The notes beneath the pieces are model-generated. The model saw nothing but the letters and a program-made list of their open reading frames with translations. It was not told where the DNA came from and searched no databases. Made by a program: the position numbers and the translations under genes. Of a stretch of 64,000 nt of DNA, positions 51,127 to 58,425 are shown one piece after another; position 1 is the stretch's first letter; each line of letters opens with the position of its first letter. Origin of the DNA: Bacillota bacterium. GTDB taxonomy: Bacteria > Bacillota > Clostridia > Christensenellales > SZUA-584. The stretch is from assembly GCA_023461435.1 (NCBI GenBank), contig JAEYLC010000007.1, positions 1 through 64,000 on the forward strand, in the 5' to 3' direction.

Positions 51127-51137
51127 CCAGTCACTAC

Positions 51138-52214
51138 TTAGAAATCACTGTTCGCGTCATAATACTTGTCAACATTGTCCGCACTGATGACGTCAGGCGC
51201 TGTGTTGATAAGCTTCTGAACAGGTTTTCCCTGAACATAATCGAGAATGGTGTTCAGCGTCAATTCGGCAACAGCCGCCGGATTATTAAGACCGGTTGCA
51301 CCGTATTTGCCTTCCTTGATCAACTCAAGGGCTTCTTTTTGTCCGTCGGCAGCAGCCAGCACGAGAATCTGGTCGGCCTTGCCGGCATTTTCAATCGCCA
51401 TGAGCGCGCCGAGCGCCATGCTGTCGTTTTCAGCCACGAGACAGTTCATATCGGGAGCCGCCTGAAGCATATCCTCAGCAGCCGCCAAACCGCCTTCCTG
51501 CGACCACGAGCCCCAGCCCTGTGTCACGATCTTGAAGTTGGTCTTATTGGACTGGCGCAGCTGTTCTTCGACCACGCCTTTGACAACGCCGATTCTTCTG
51601 TCCACACCCAGCATGTTGCCCTGGTTACCGCTCAGAACGCCCATTTTTATTTCTTCAGTGCCCATGTGCTGTGCGAGCCATACGCCGACCATTTCACCAT
51701 TGTTGAGGTTGTTGGACTGAACCATCGATACATAGGACGCAGAAGGATCAATAGAATTATCCATGATGAAAACCGGCACGCCCGCAGTGGTGGCAGCCTC
51801 AGTTGTGGGGATAAGGCCCTTAGGATCCGTCGGATTGATGACCAGGATATCGATATCCTTTGCCAGAAGGTCTTCAATGTCGGACACCTGCTTCGTCATG
51901 TCTCCGCCTGCATCGACGGAATAGAAGGTAATGCCTTTCTCATCACAGAGCCTCTGCATCGCGTTGGACTGTGCGACAAAGTAAGGCGCTCCCATTGTCT
52001 GCATCGACAAACCGATTGTCAGGTTATTGACATCCAACGGTTCTGACAACACAACTTCAGCCGGGGAGCTTTCGCTTTCCTGCGGCGCCGAAACCTCTGT
52101 TACCGGGGATTCCTGTGTGTCGGATTCAGGTGCAGCCGTCTCTGCGCAGCCAGCCAGCATGACGCCCATGAGCAATAACACCAGCAACATGCCCAAAATC
52201 TTCTTGCTTTTCAT
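51138..52214 (-). CDS. Sugar ABC transporter substrate-binding lipoprotein (RbsB-like)
   Basis: A 358-residue lipoprotein: the signal peptide ends MLAGC, followed by a glutamate/serine-rich linker. The type 1 periplasmic-binding fold reads LTIGLSMQTMGAPYFVAQSNAMQRLCDEKGI, VSDIEDLLAKDIDILVINPTDPKGL, and CLVAENDSMALGALMAIENAG. Family members bind ribose, galactose, xylose or autoinducer-2. It is the third gene in the order ATPase, permease, binding protein. A gap of 63 bases separates it from the permease. The sugar cannot be identified. Confidence 0.93.
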   Translation of the reverse strand: MKSKKILGMLLVLLLMGVMLAGCAETAAPESDTQESPVTEVSAPQESESSPAEVVLSEPLDVNNLTIGLSMQTMGAPYFVAQSNAMQRLCDEKGITFYSVDAGGDMTKQVSDIEDLLAKDIDILVINPTDPKGLIPTTEAATTAGVPVFIMDNSIDPSASYVSMVQSNNLNNGEMVGVWLAQHMGTEEIKMGVLSGNQGNMLGVDRRIGVVKGVVEEQLRQSNKTNFKIVTQGWGSWSQEGGLAAAEDMLQAAPDMNCLVAENDSMALGALMAIENAGKADQILVLAAADGQKEALELIKEGKYGATGLNNPAAVAELTLNTILDYVQGKPVQKLINTAPDVISADNVDKYYDANSDF

Positions 52215-52277
52215 TTTCTCCTCCTATTAATTCTTATTACATGAAAACATAATCGCTATGTTTAAATGCCGCCATTG

Positions 52278-53249
52278 TTATTTGTCTTTGTTTTCCGCAC
52301 CCTGCAGCAGCACGGCCACCAGTATGATGACGCCTTTAATGACTTGCTGCGGATAAGCCGCCACATTCATCAGGTTCATTATATTTCCGATCATGCCGAG
52401 TATAAATACGCCAAGCAGCGTGTTGAGCATCGTCCCCTTGCCGCCGGTGAGCGCCGCGCCGCCGATGACCACGCTGGCGATCGCGTCGAGCTCCATGCCT
52501 TCCCCAACCACCGGAGACCCGACCGCCGCTCTCGATGCGCTGATCACACCGGCCAGTGCACAGACAACGCCCGAAATGACATAGACGATGAACTTATAAA
52601 CCCGCACATTGACGCCCGAAAGCTTGACGGCTGTTTCATTGCTGCCGATGGCCGTCACCAGCCGGCCGAACACCGTATATTTCAGCAGCAGCACAAACAC
52701 CACAAACACGATCAGTATCACATAGGCGAGACAGGGCAAACCGAGGAACGTCTCTTTCCCGAAGAATATCAGTTCCTTGTTTGTGATCTGTATGGGCGTC
52801 CCCTTGGAGATGATAAACGCCACCCCTCGCGCGATCGTCATGAAGGCGAGCGTCACCACGAACGGCGCCACGTTTCGGACGGACACAAAATATCCGGAAC
52901 CCGCTCCCACTGCGCCGCAAATCAGCACCGTTAAAAGTACGGCCAGCGGCAGTCCCATCGTTTTCAGGAAATAGCCCGTCAACACGCATCCGAGAGCCAC
53001 CAATGACCCGACCGACAGATCAATACCGCCGGTGAGTATGACGAACAGCATTCCAAGGCTGATGATCGCAATGCCCGAATTCTGTCTGAGCAGATTCGAT
53101 ATGTTTTTGAATGTGAAGAATGAGCTGGACATTATGCTGGACACAATTATCAGCAATATGAATATGATCAGTGTGTTGTATTTGATCAGCAAATTCAGCG
53201 GACTCATGCCCTTGATGGTTAAACCTGACTGATTCGACTTGTTGTTCAT
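52278..53249 (-). CDS. Sugar ABC transporter permease (RbsC-like)
   Basis: A 323-residue inner membrane permease of the RbsC family with about ten hydrophobic segments. The signature FVILTGGIDLSVGSLVALG is present, as are the cytoplasmic coupling segment KYTVFGRLVTAIGSNETAVKLSGVNV and the C-terminal IGGAALTGGKGTMLNTLLGVFILGMIGNIMNLMNV. It starts two bases after the ATPase stop codon, so translation is coupled. It forms the membrane channel for the sugar delivered by the binding lipoprotein. Confidence 0.95.
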   Translation of the reverse strand: MNNKSNQSGLTIKGMSPLNLLIKYNTLIIFILLIIVSSIMSSSFFTFKNISNLLRQNSGIAIISLGMLFVILTGGIDLSVGSLVALGCVLTGYFLKTMGLPLAVLLTVLICGAVGAGSGYFVSVRNVAPFVVTLAFMTIARGVAFIISKGTPIQITNKELIFFGKETFLGLPCLAYVILIVFVVFVLLLKYTVFGRLVTAIGSNETAVKLSGVNVRVYKFIVYVISGVVCALAGVISASRAAVGSPVVGEGMELDAIASVVIGGAALTGGKGTMLNTLLGVFILGMIGNIMNLMNVAAYPQQVIKGVIILVAVLLQGAENKDK

Positions 53250-53251
53250 GA

Positions 53252-54742
53252 TTATGCTCCCCTCATTATCATCTGCATGATACTTTGTTCACTTAAATCC
53301 GGACGGGTGATCTCACCCCTGATTTTTCCTCCATTGAATACATAAACCCGGTCGCACATTCCGATCAGCTCCATCATTTCGGACGATATCATGACAACGC
53401 CAAGACCTGCCTTCGCAAACTCATTGACCAGATTGTATATCTCCACCTTTGCGCCCACATCAACGCCCCGCGTGGGCTCATCGAGTATGATCACCTTGCT
53501 GTTCGCATTGAACCATTTGGCAAGAACCACCTTTTGCTGGTTACCGCCGCTCAAGTTCTGCACCGCCGTTTCGGCGCTGCTCGTTTTGATGGATAACGCA
53601 GCGATCAGATCATTGGAGATCGCCAGCTCCTTATCCTTCTTGATCCATCCGATTTTACCCACGATTTTTTTCAGATTGGCAAAGGTGATATTGATACGGA
53701 TGGGCATCGAGAGTATCAGCCCGTCCGTCTTCCGGCTTTCGGGCACCAGCCCGATCCCTTTTTTCACAGCCTCTTTCGGAGAACTGATAACCGTCTCTTT
53801 CTGCTCCAGATATAATTTGCCGCTTTGCTTCGGATCGGCGCCGAACACCGCACGCGCGACCTCTGTTCGGCCGCTGCCCACCAGCCCTGAGAACCCAACG
53901 ACTTCGCCCTTGCGGACAGAAAAACAGATCTTGTCGAACCGCCTGGAACAAAAATCCTCCACACGCAAAACCTCTTCGCCGATTTCATTGCCGCGTTTGG
54001 GGAACAGTGTGGTGAGCTCTCTCCCGACCATCAGCTCCATCACCTGCTTCATCGACGTTTCGGAGACTTTGAGCGTACCCGTCACCTCACCGTCACGCAG
54101 CACGGTAATGTGATTGGCAATCTGGAAAACCTCCTCCAGGCGGTGAGAGATATAAATGATGCTGACTCCCTTATCTCTGAGTTTAAACAGTATGTTGAAC
54201 AAATTCCCCACGTCCTGCGGCGTCAGAACTGCGGTCGGTTCGTCAAGTATGAGTATCCGCGAATTTTCCGACAGCGCCTTCGCAATCTCGACAACCTGCT
54301 GATAAGCGACGCTCAAATCCTTGACAAGGCTTTTCGGGCTGATGTCGATACCGATGCTATCGATGATGTCCTGCGCTTTCTTGTTCATTTTTTTGCGGTT
54401 AATAATACCTTTGGCATCGCTCATGCTGTTAAGGAAAATATTTTCCGCTACCGTCAGATCGGGCACGAGCGCGAATTCCTGATAAATAATGCTGACGCCC
54501 AGTTCCTTGCCCATACGCGGCGAATTGATTTCCACAGCCTTGCCGTCAATAAGAATTGTCCCGGAATCTTTTTTTACCGCACCGGAAAGTATTTTGACAA
54601 GCGTTGATTTGCCCGCGCCGTTTTCGCCAACCAGCGCATGAATCTGCCCTGGAGCCATGCTAAATGAAAAACCCTTAAGCGCGTGAACACCTCCGAAACG
54701 CTTGACAATGTTTCGCATTTCCACTCTGTAGTCACCCGGCAT
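53252..54742 (-). CDS. Sugar ABC transporter ATP-binding protein (RbsA-like, two ATPase domains)
   Basis: A 496-residue tandem ATPase. Domain 1 has Walker A GENGAGKSTLVKILSG, the signature LSVAYQQVVEIAKAL and Walker B ILILDEPTAVLT. Domain 2 has the usual degenerate Walker A GLVGSGRTEVARAVFG, the signature NLSGGNQQKVVLAKW and Walker B VIILDEPTRGVDVGAK. GAGGAGGTCTTCCA precedes ATG 54742. It is the first gene of the operon and provides energy for uptake. A palindrome at 54914-54928 upstream may be its operator. Confidence 0.95.
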   Translation of the reverse strand: MPGDYRVEMRNIVKRFGGVHALKGFSFSMAPGQIHALVGENGAGKSTLVKILSGAVKKDSGTILIDGKAVEINSPRMGKELGVSIIYQEFALVPDLTVAENIFLNSMSDAKGIINRKKMNKKAQDIIDSIGIDISPKSLVKDLSVAYQQVVEIAKALSENSRILILDEPTAVLTPQDVGNLFNILFKLRDKGVSIIYISHRLEEVFQIANHITVLRDGEVTGTLKVSETSMKQVMELMVGRELTTLFPKRGNEIGEEVLRVEDFCSRRFDKICFSVRKGEVVGFSGLVGSGRTEVARAVFGADPKQSGKLYLEQKETVISSPKEAVKKGIGLVPESRKTDGLILSMPIRINITFANLKKIVGKIGWIKKDKELAISNDLIAALSIKTSSAETAVQNLSGGNQQKVVLAKWFNANSKVIILDEPTRGVDVGAKVEIYNLVNEFAKAGLGVVMISSEMMELIGMCDRVYVFNGGKIRGEITRPDLSEQSIMQMIMRGA

Positions 54743-54913
54743 TGGAAGACCTCCTCATAAATTTGAAGCACTTATAGAGCTTTGCTTGATATATGAAAAT
54801 TTAAATTTGAAATATACTCCGATCTCGCGTGTATACAATAACTCACTGCAAATCACATGTAAAGTACGCACTATTTTGTTCGACTATAACATTATTGTTA
54901 CCACTGTTTCCAT

Positions 54914-54928
54914 CCGATCGACGATCGG
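54914..54928. promoter_or_regulatory. Perfect palindrome, candidate operator for the sugar importer operon
   Basis: CCGATCG, A, CGATCGG has 7-base arms and an odd centre, lying about 172 bases upstream of the ATPase start codon. The form suits a LacI-type or similar dimeric repressor, but no such gene adjoins it. Confidence 0.4.
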
Positions 54929-54967
54929 GCATACTTTGACCCATGCAAATTATAATTCAACGGTATA

Positions 54968-55084
54968 ATGCTGATCAGTCAACAGACTCATCATGACCCT
55001 GTGAAGGAAGCCTTCGATCAGCTTCGAAAATTTGAACCGTTACCGGAGTCCATAAAGAAAAGCGTCGCTTTTCTTTATTTCTGA
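54968..55084 (+). CDS. Possible small protein or gene remnant, 38 codons
   Basis: ATG 54968 opens a frame of 38 codons reading MLISQQTHHDPVKEAFDQ and ending KKSVAFLYF. The composition looks protein-like (an amphipathic helix with Asp, Lys, Glu, Phe, Leu). No ribosome binding site is visible, and the frame runs through the hairpin at 55052-55078. It could be a decayed gene end or a chance frame. Confidence 0.15.
   Translation: MLISQQTHHDPVKEAFDQLRKFEPLPESIKKSVAFLYF
55052..55078. terminator. Orphan perfect hairpin
   Basis: ATAAAGAAAAGCG and CGCTTTTCTTTAT are perfect 13-base arms around a single T. It has T-rich ends on both strands and would stop transcripts either way. No annotated gene ends here. 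Confidence 0.5.
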
Positions 55085-55282
55085 ATGCTTAAACAGCGGC
55101 TTTTTCATGTGAAACGGCACTGCAACCGACATAATTTTTGCGCTATGACAATAGGCACCAAATTATTGTTACATTATGGTTTATTTTTTTTTGCTTTTCT
55201 GTTATAGTGTTATTAACTTTTTTAACAAAGAATCGGATATCAGCATATATATACAGTAACAGACGGAAAGGCGGAACGAAAA

Positions 55283-56149
55283 ATGAGACAAACGAAACCT
55301 TTTATCCGTATTACCGCTATATTTGCGGCGTTTATGACAGTGGCGCTGCTGTGCCTTGCACCTGTCATAGCCAGAGCGGAAGACAATTCCCCGATCGGCG
55401 TGGCGGTCTGCATCGCGAAAAAAAGCGTGAATTTGCGCAGCGAACCCTCGGCCAAATCCAGCATTGTTGCCAAGCTTCCGGCACGCGCCTTTGTGAAGGT
55501 GTACGCGCAGTCGGACAAATGGTATCAGGTGGAATACAACGGCATGATGGCCTGGGGAGACAATTCCTCTCTGGTCTTTGCGGCAAACCCGGCTGACAGT
55601 ATGACGGCCGAGGGTACAGACCGAACCTATACCCTGTATTATCAGGGCGATTCAGAGTGGAAATTCTCGCGCTCTGTTGAAAAAAAAGCCTGCCTGATGT
55701 CCTCGTACGCGATCGTCATCAACAACATGGGCATTCCGGCTAACCCGCGATTCATCTACGAATCAAACCGCAGAAACACCTCGGTGAAATCTTCGGGGCT
55801 GACCACCAATTTCGGCGTCACACCCGTGTGCGCACTCGGCGCCGACTCACCATATCTTAGCCGCTTTGACGGAGAAAAAACCTATATCGCTGATCCGAAA
55901 AACAACGGCTTGGCTGCCATCAAACAGGCCATTGACCGGAATCCGGAAGGCGTGATTTGCTATTTCAAAAAGGGCAGCAAAGCCCACGGAATCGTCGCCT
56001 GCAAGTATGACGGGGATACCATTTATTTCAGCGATGCGGGCCGTGACAGCGGCGCGCTGCTGACCTTTGGTGACACATGGGTATCCTACAAGCATAGATT
56101 GACGTATGCGAATCTGAATTTTGTAGCGGCATTGGATCCCGTCGCGTAA
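55283..56149 (+). CDS. Secreted SH3-domain protein with C39-like peptidase domain
   Basis: A 288-residue exported protein. The signal peptide runs to about residue 32 (AFMTVALLCLAPVIARA). An SH3b domain follows (KKSVNLRSEPSAKSSIVAKLPARAFVKVYAQSDKWYQVEYNGMMAWGDNSSL), which in this family binds cell wall. The C-terminal part (about residues 115-288) resembles a C39-like papain fold: YYQGDSEWK, then ACLMSSYAIVINNMG with a candidate nucleophilic cysteine, and KAHGIVACKYDGDTIYFSDAG with a candidate histidine. Substrate is unknown. AAGGCGGAACGAAAA precedes ATG 55283. A terminator follows. It may process a peptide or wall component outside the cell. Confidence 0.82.
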   Translation: MRQTKPFIRITAIFAAFMTVALLCLAPVIARAEDNSPIGVAVCIAKKSVNLRSEPSAKSSIVAKLPARAFVKVYAQSDKWYQVEYNGMMAWGDNSSLVFAANPADSMTAEGTDRTYTLYYQGDSEWKFSRSVEKKACLMSSYAIVINNMGIPANPRFIYESNRRNTSVKSSGLTTNFGVTPVCALGADSPYLSRFDGEKTYIADPKNNGLAAIKQAIDRNPEGVICYFKKGSKAHGIVACKYDGDTIYFSDAGRDSGALLTFGDTWVSYKHRLTYANLNFVAALDPVA

Positions 56150-56189
56150 ACGACAGAGCAAGAAAATTGCCATTGTAATACGGAAACAA

Positions 56190-56213
56190 GAGGAGCCGAC
56201 AGGCTCCTTTTCG
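56190..56213 (+). terminator. Rho-independent terminator after the SH3/C39-like gene
   Basis: GGAGCC, GACA, GGCTCC is a perfect six-base stem followed by TTTTCG. It lies about 43 bases after the stop codon and also separates the gene from the opposing AT-rich radical SAM gene. Confidence 0.8.
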
Positions 56214-56220
56214 TTTGCTG

Positions 56221-57009
56221 TTATCTCTGCCCTACTGGCTTTGTCATAGTGCCTTCTTTAATATGATATTGTATTTTTCGTTTTTCACAATAGTCAATAA
56301 CTAGTCTGGCTTGCTCATTATAGAATTCACGATTATTTTTATAAGCACTTATGTCTCTACTGTAGTTCGTTCGTCCAAATATAATCTTATCTGTGAACGA
56401 AACCACATCTAGTATCTTACTCAAGCTTTGCTCAATTAAGTTAGGCGTTGGAAATGGTTCTATACTTACCCAAGTTTTATATCCTTTATCATGTAATGTT
56501 TCCAAAGATGAAAGGCGTTCTTTGTAAGAAGCAGCTCCTGGTTCAATCTTTTCACGGTACACTTCATCTAAAGAAATCAACGTAATTCCATACTCGTTAT
56601 CTTTCGAAAACGTTCCCAATTCTAAGGGCAATATACCTTTTGTAAGAATTGTGCACTTTATATTTGCCATATTTAACATTTCTATAGCCGCAAGACTCAT
56701 ATCCTTAATCTCGTTATAACCATACATGAAAGGGTCGGTCGTAAAACAAAGATGTACTGACTGTATTTTAGATTTTAAACGTGGAATCTCTTTGTCCAAA
56801 ATATCCAATGTATTGCTTACTAAATATGGCTCAATCCATTCCTCATATGAAGCGACCTTTCCAAAACGCTTAGCCATCATGAATGCATAACAAGGATACT
56901 TACACCCATGTGAACACCCCAGTATGTGGTTTATTGTATAATCGCCATATTCGACATTTGTTTTGTATAACATTGTTTTTCTTTCAATGTATCCTTTAAC
57001 GATTTTCAC
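56221..57009 (-). CDS. Radical SAM-like protein with non-canonical CX3CX3C motif, partner of TcmP
   Basis: A 262-residue protein resembling the spore photoproduct lyase-like branch of radical SAM enzymes. The cluster motif is C32-SHG-C36-KYP-C40, which is CX3CX3C instead of the canonical CX3CX2C; the DNA (codons TGT, TGT, TGT) leaves no doubt about the spacing. Other blocks are VEYGDYTINHILG before it, VHLCFTTDPFMYGYNEI, CTILTKGILPLEL, ITLISLDEVYREKIEPGAASYKERL and WVSIEPFPTPN, which fit a partial TIM barrel. Its start overlaps the tcmP stop by four bases (ATGA), so the two are translationally coupled. AT-rich DNA. The reaction is unknown. Confidence 0.82.
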   Translation of the reverse strand: MKIVKGYIERKTMLYKTNVEYGDYTINHILGCSHGCKYPCYAFMMAKRFGKVASYEEWIEPYLVSNTLDILDKEIPRLKSKIQSVHLCFTTDPFMYGYNEIKDMSLAAIEMLNMANIKCTILTKGILPLELGTFSKDNEYGITLISLDEVYREKIEPGAASYKERLSSLETLHDKGYKTWVSIEPFPTPNLIEQSLSKILDVVSFTDKIIFGRTNYSRDISAYKNNREFYNEQARLVIDYCEKRKIQYHIKEGTMTKPVGQR

Positions 57010-58235
57010 AACAATTTACTCCTTATTGTCACGCGTTGTTTCTTACTTTCTGTAAATGTTCGACTAGGATGATTTCCCTCAGTCAGTTTTGGTTCACGTG
57101 TAACTTGTATCTCTCCGCTATCCTCCATGTCCTTCCATATACTTTTAATAACACCCGACTTGCATAATACTCCGTGTTCTGTATAAAAAGAAGCGAGCAG
57201 TTTATCAACTGTTAACCCATTAGAAAAATTCATCAAAAAGGCCGTCATCTTCTCACGAATTTCAGGTTTACTTATTATTTCGTTCTCAATATTTTGATCA
57301 AACAAGCTTAACTGTCCACATTGTTGAATATCTATGAATAATTCATCAGAACGTGATGCCATGTTATCAGCCATTAAGACACAACCATGTTCGTGATTAC
57401 TGACGTGTATCATCCGATATTTTGGGCGTTGTCCCGATTTCATTCGAATAGGCATATCAAGTACATATTTATAATTCTGTCTTAGCCGCCGCTTGTACTC
57501 TGTTGAAAACCGCTTTTCCGCCTCATATCCATTAATCGCTCCAATCTGATAATCCTTAACAATTGCATGCCAGTAATCACCACCCGCAATTCTATTAAGC
57601 AATGCCTCAGATTGACAAGATGCATCAACTTGAGTTGGTTCATATTCAACTATTTCGTCTAAATTTAGCAATGCCTCGTCATGTTGATATTCAACCCGTT
57701 TAACCCTGCACGCATCCCTAAAGAAGCCGAACGAGTTCATATTTATTAATATTTCGATGCTATAAAATCCATATGACGCAAACCTATCAAATAACATGGA
57801 ATCAAGCGCTTTTATTCCGTATGGATCAATATATAGAAAAATATTGGTACCTTTTTTATCTTTTATAAGATGTTCAATTTCATCCTCATACCGACCAGAT
57901 ATTACTTTTGGGTAACCATTGATATTAGAATAACCTGCTATATTTGTTTTTAGATCTTCAGCATAATTGAGGTCAATAAAACACGTATCTATTTTCGCGT
58001 TTTGAAAAGTTGTCAATCCCAAACATTTGTCCCGTATTTGAAGGGCAATCTGGGGAGACCCGGGACTACCATCATCGAATTTTCCTTTACCCGCAAAGCA
58101 ATCTATGTAATATATTGGTCGGCGGGTCATTAAAACCTTTTGAAAATATTGAGGAAGATAGCCGCTAAGAAGTCGATCTTTTATTACTGACCAGTTATTT
58201 TTATTTTTAAAAAAAGTACTGTTGTCCTTTGCCAT
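57006..58235 (-). CDS. tcmP: Three-Cys-motif partner protein TcmP
   Basis: A 409-residue protein of the TcmP family, named for its repeated occurrence beside a three-cysteine protein. The N-terminal domain looks like a class I methyltransferase: YYIDCFAGKGKFDDGSPGSPQIA places a DxFAGxG glycine loop at residues 45-51, and NIFLYIDPYGIKALD places an acidic DPYG motif at 137-140. The C-terminal third looks like a winged helix (MTAFLMNFSNGLTVDKLLASFYTEHGVLCKSGVIKSIWKDMEDSGEI). GGTGGAAGGGATTAGGT precedes ATG 58235. First gene of a two-gene operon. The methyltransferase idea rests on motif resemblance and is inference. Confidence 0.82.
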   Translation of the reverse strand: MAKDNSTFFKNKNNWSVIKDRLLSGYLPQYFQKVLMTRRPIYYIDCFAGKGKFDDGSPGSPQIALQIRDKCLGLTTFQNAKIDTCFIDLNYAEDLKTNIAGYSNINGYPKVISGRYEDEIEHLIKDKKGTNIFLYIDPYGIKALDSMLFDRFASYGFYSIEILINMNSFGFFRDACRVKRVEYQHDEALLNLDEIVEYEPTQVDASCQSEALLNRIAGGDYWHAIVKDYQIGAINGYEAEKRFSTEYKRRLRQNYKYVLDMPIRMKSGQRPKYRMIHVSNHEHGCVLMADNMASRSDELFIDIQQCGQLSLFDQNIENEIISKPEIREKMTAFLMNFSNGLTVDKLLASFYTEHGVLCKSGVIKSIWKDMEDSGEIQVTREPKLTEGNHPSRTFTESKKQRVTIRSKLL

Positions 58236-58293
58236 ACCTAATCCCTTCCACCTAATATTGCATTACTTCTATTTGATTGCATATATATTATCT

Positions 58294-58321
58294 ATTATAT
58301 CAAGTTTGGCAGTAATAACAA
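58294..58321 (-). promoter_or_regulatory. Sigma-A type promoter for the tcmP-radical SAM operon
   Basis: On the reverse strand TTGTTA (58316-58321) and TATAAT (58294-58299) are separated by 16 bases, about 58 bases before ATG 58235. Confidence 0.65.
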
Positions 58322-58425
58322 TTTTATTCTTTTTCATTAGAAACTCTGATTAGGTCAAAGCCTTTATTGTTAAATTTATATGTAAGTTAATTCTATTGGC
58401 TTCTAACTGACTAAGTTTTGTATAT

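Larger units (their letters stand above)
54743..55282. other. 540-base AT-rich divergent intergenic region
   Basis: It separates the leftward sugar importer operon from the rightward SH3/C39-like gene. It contains the palindrome CCGATCG, A, CGATCGG (54914-54928), a hairpin with no obvious gene to end (55052-55078), and a possible small open frame (54968-55084). For the importer, TTTACA and TATTGT on the reverse strand near 54835-54863 are a weak promoter. For the rightward gene, an extended -10 TGTTATAGT ends at 55208. No other gene was found. Confidence 0.55.

Noticed and set aside
55138..55596. Forward open frame of 152 codons with a hydrophobic start, overlapping the SH3/C39-like gene
   Set aside because: It lies in another frame of a well-supported gene with a signal peptide, SH3b domain and ribosome site.
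56221..58425. The radical SAM/TcmP island as part of a prophage or insertion sequence
   Set aside because: No integrase, transposase, terminal inverted repeats or flanking duplications were found around it.
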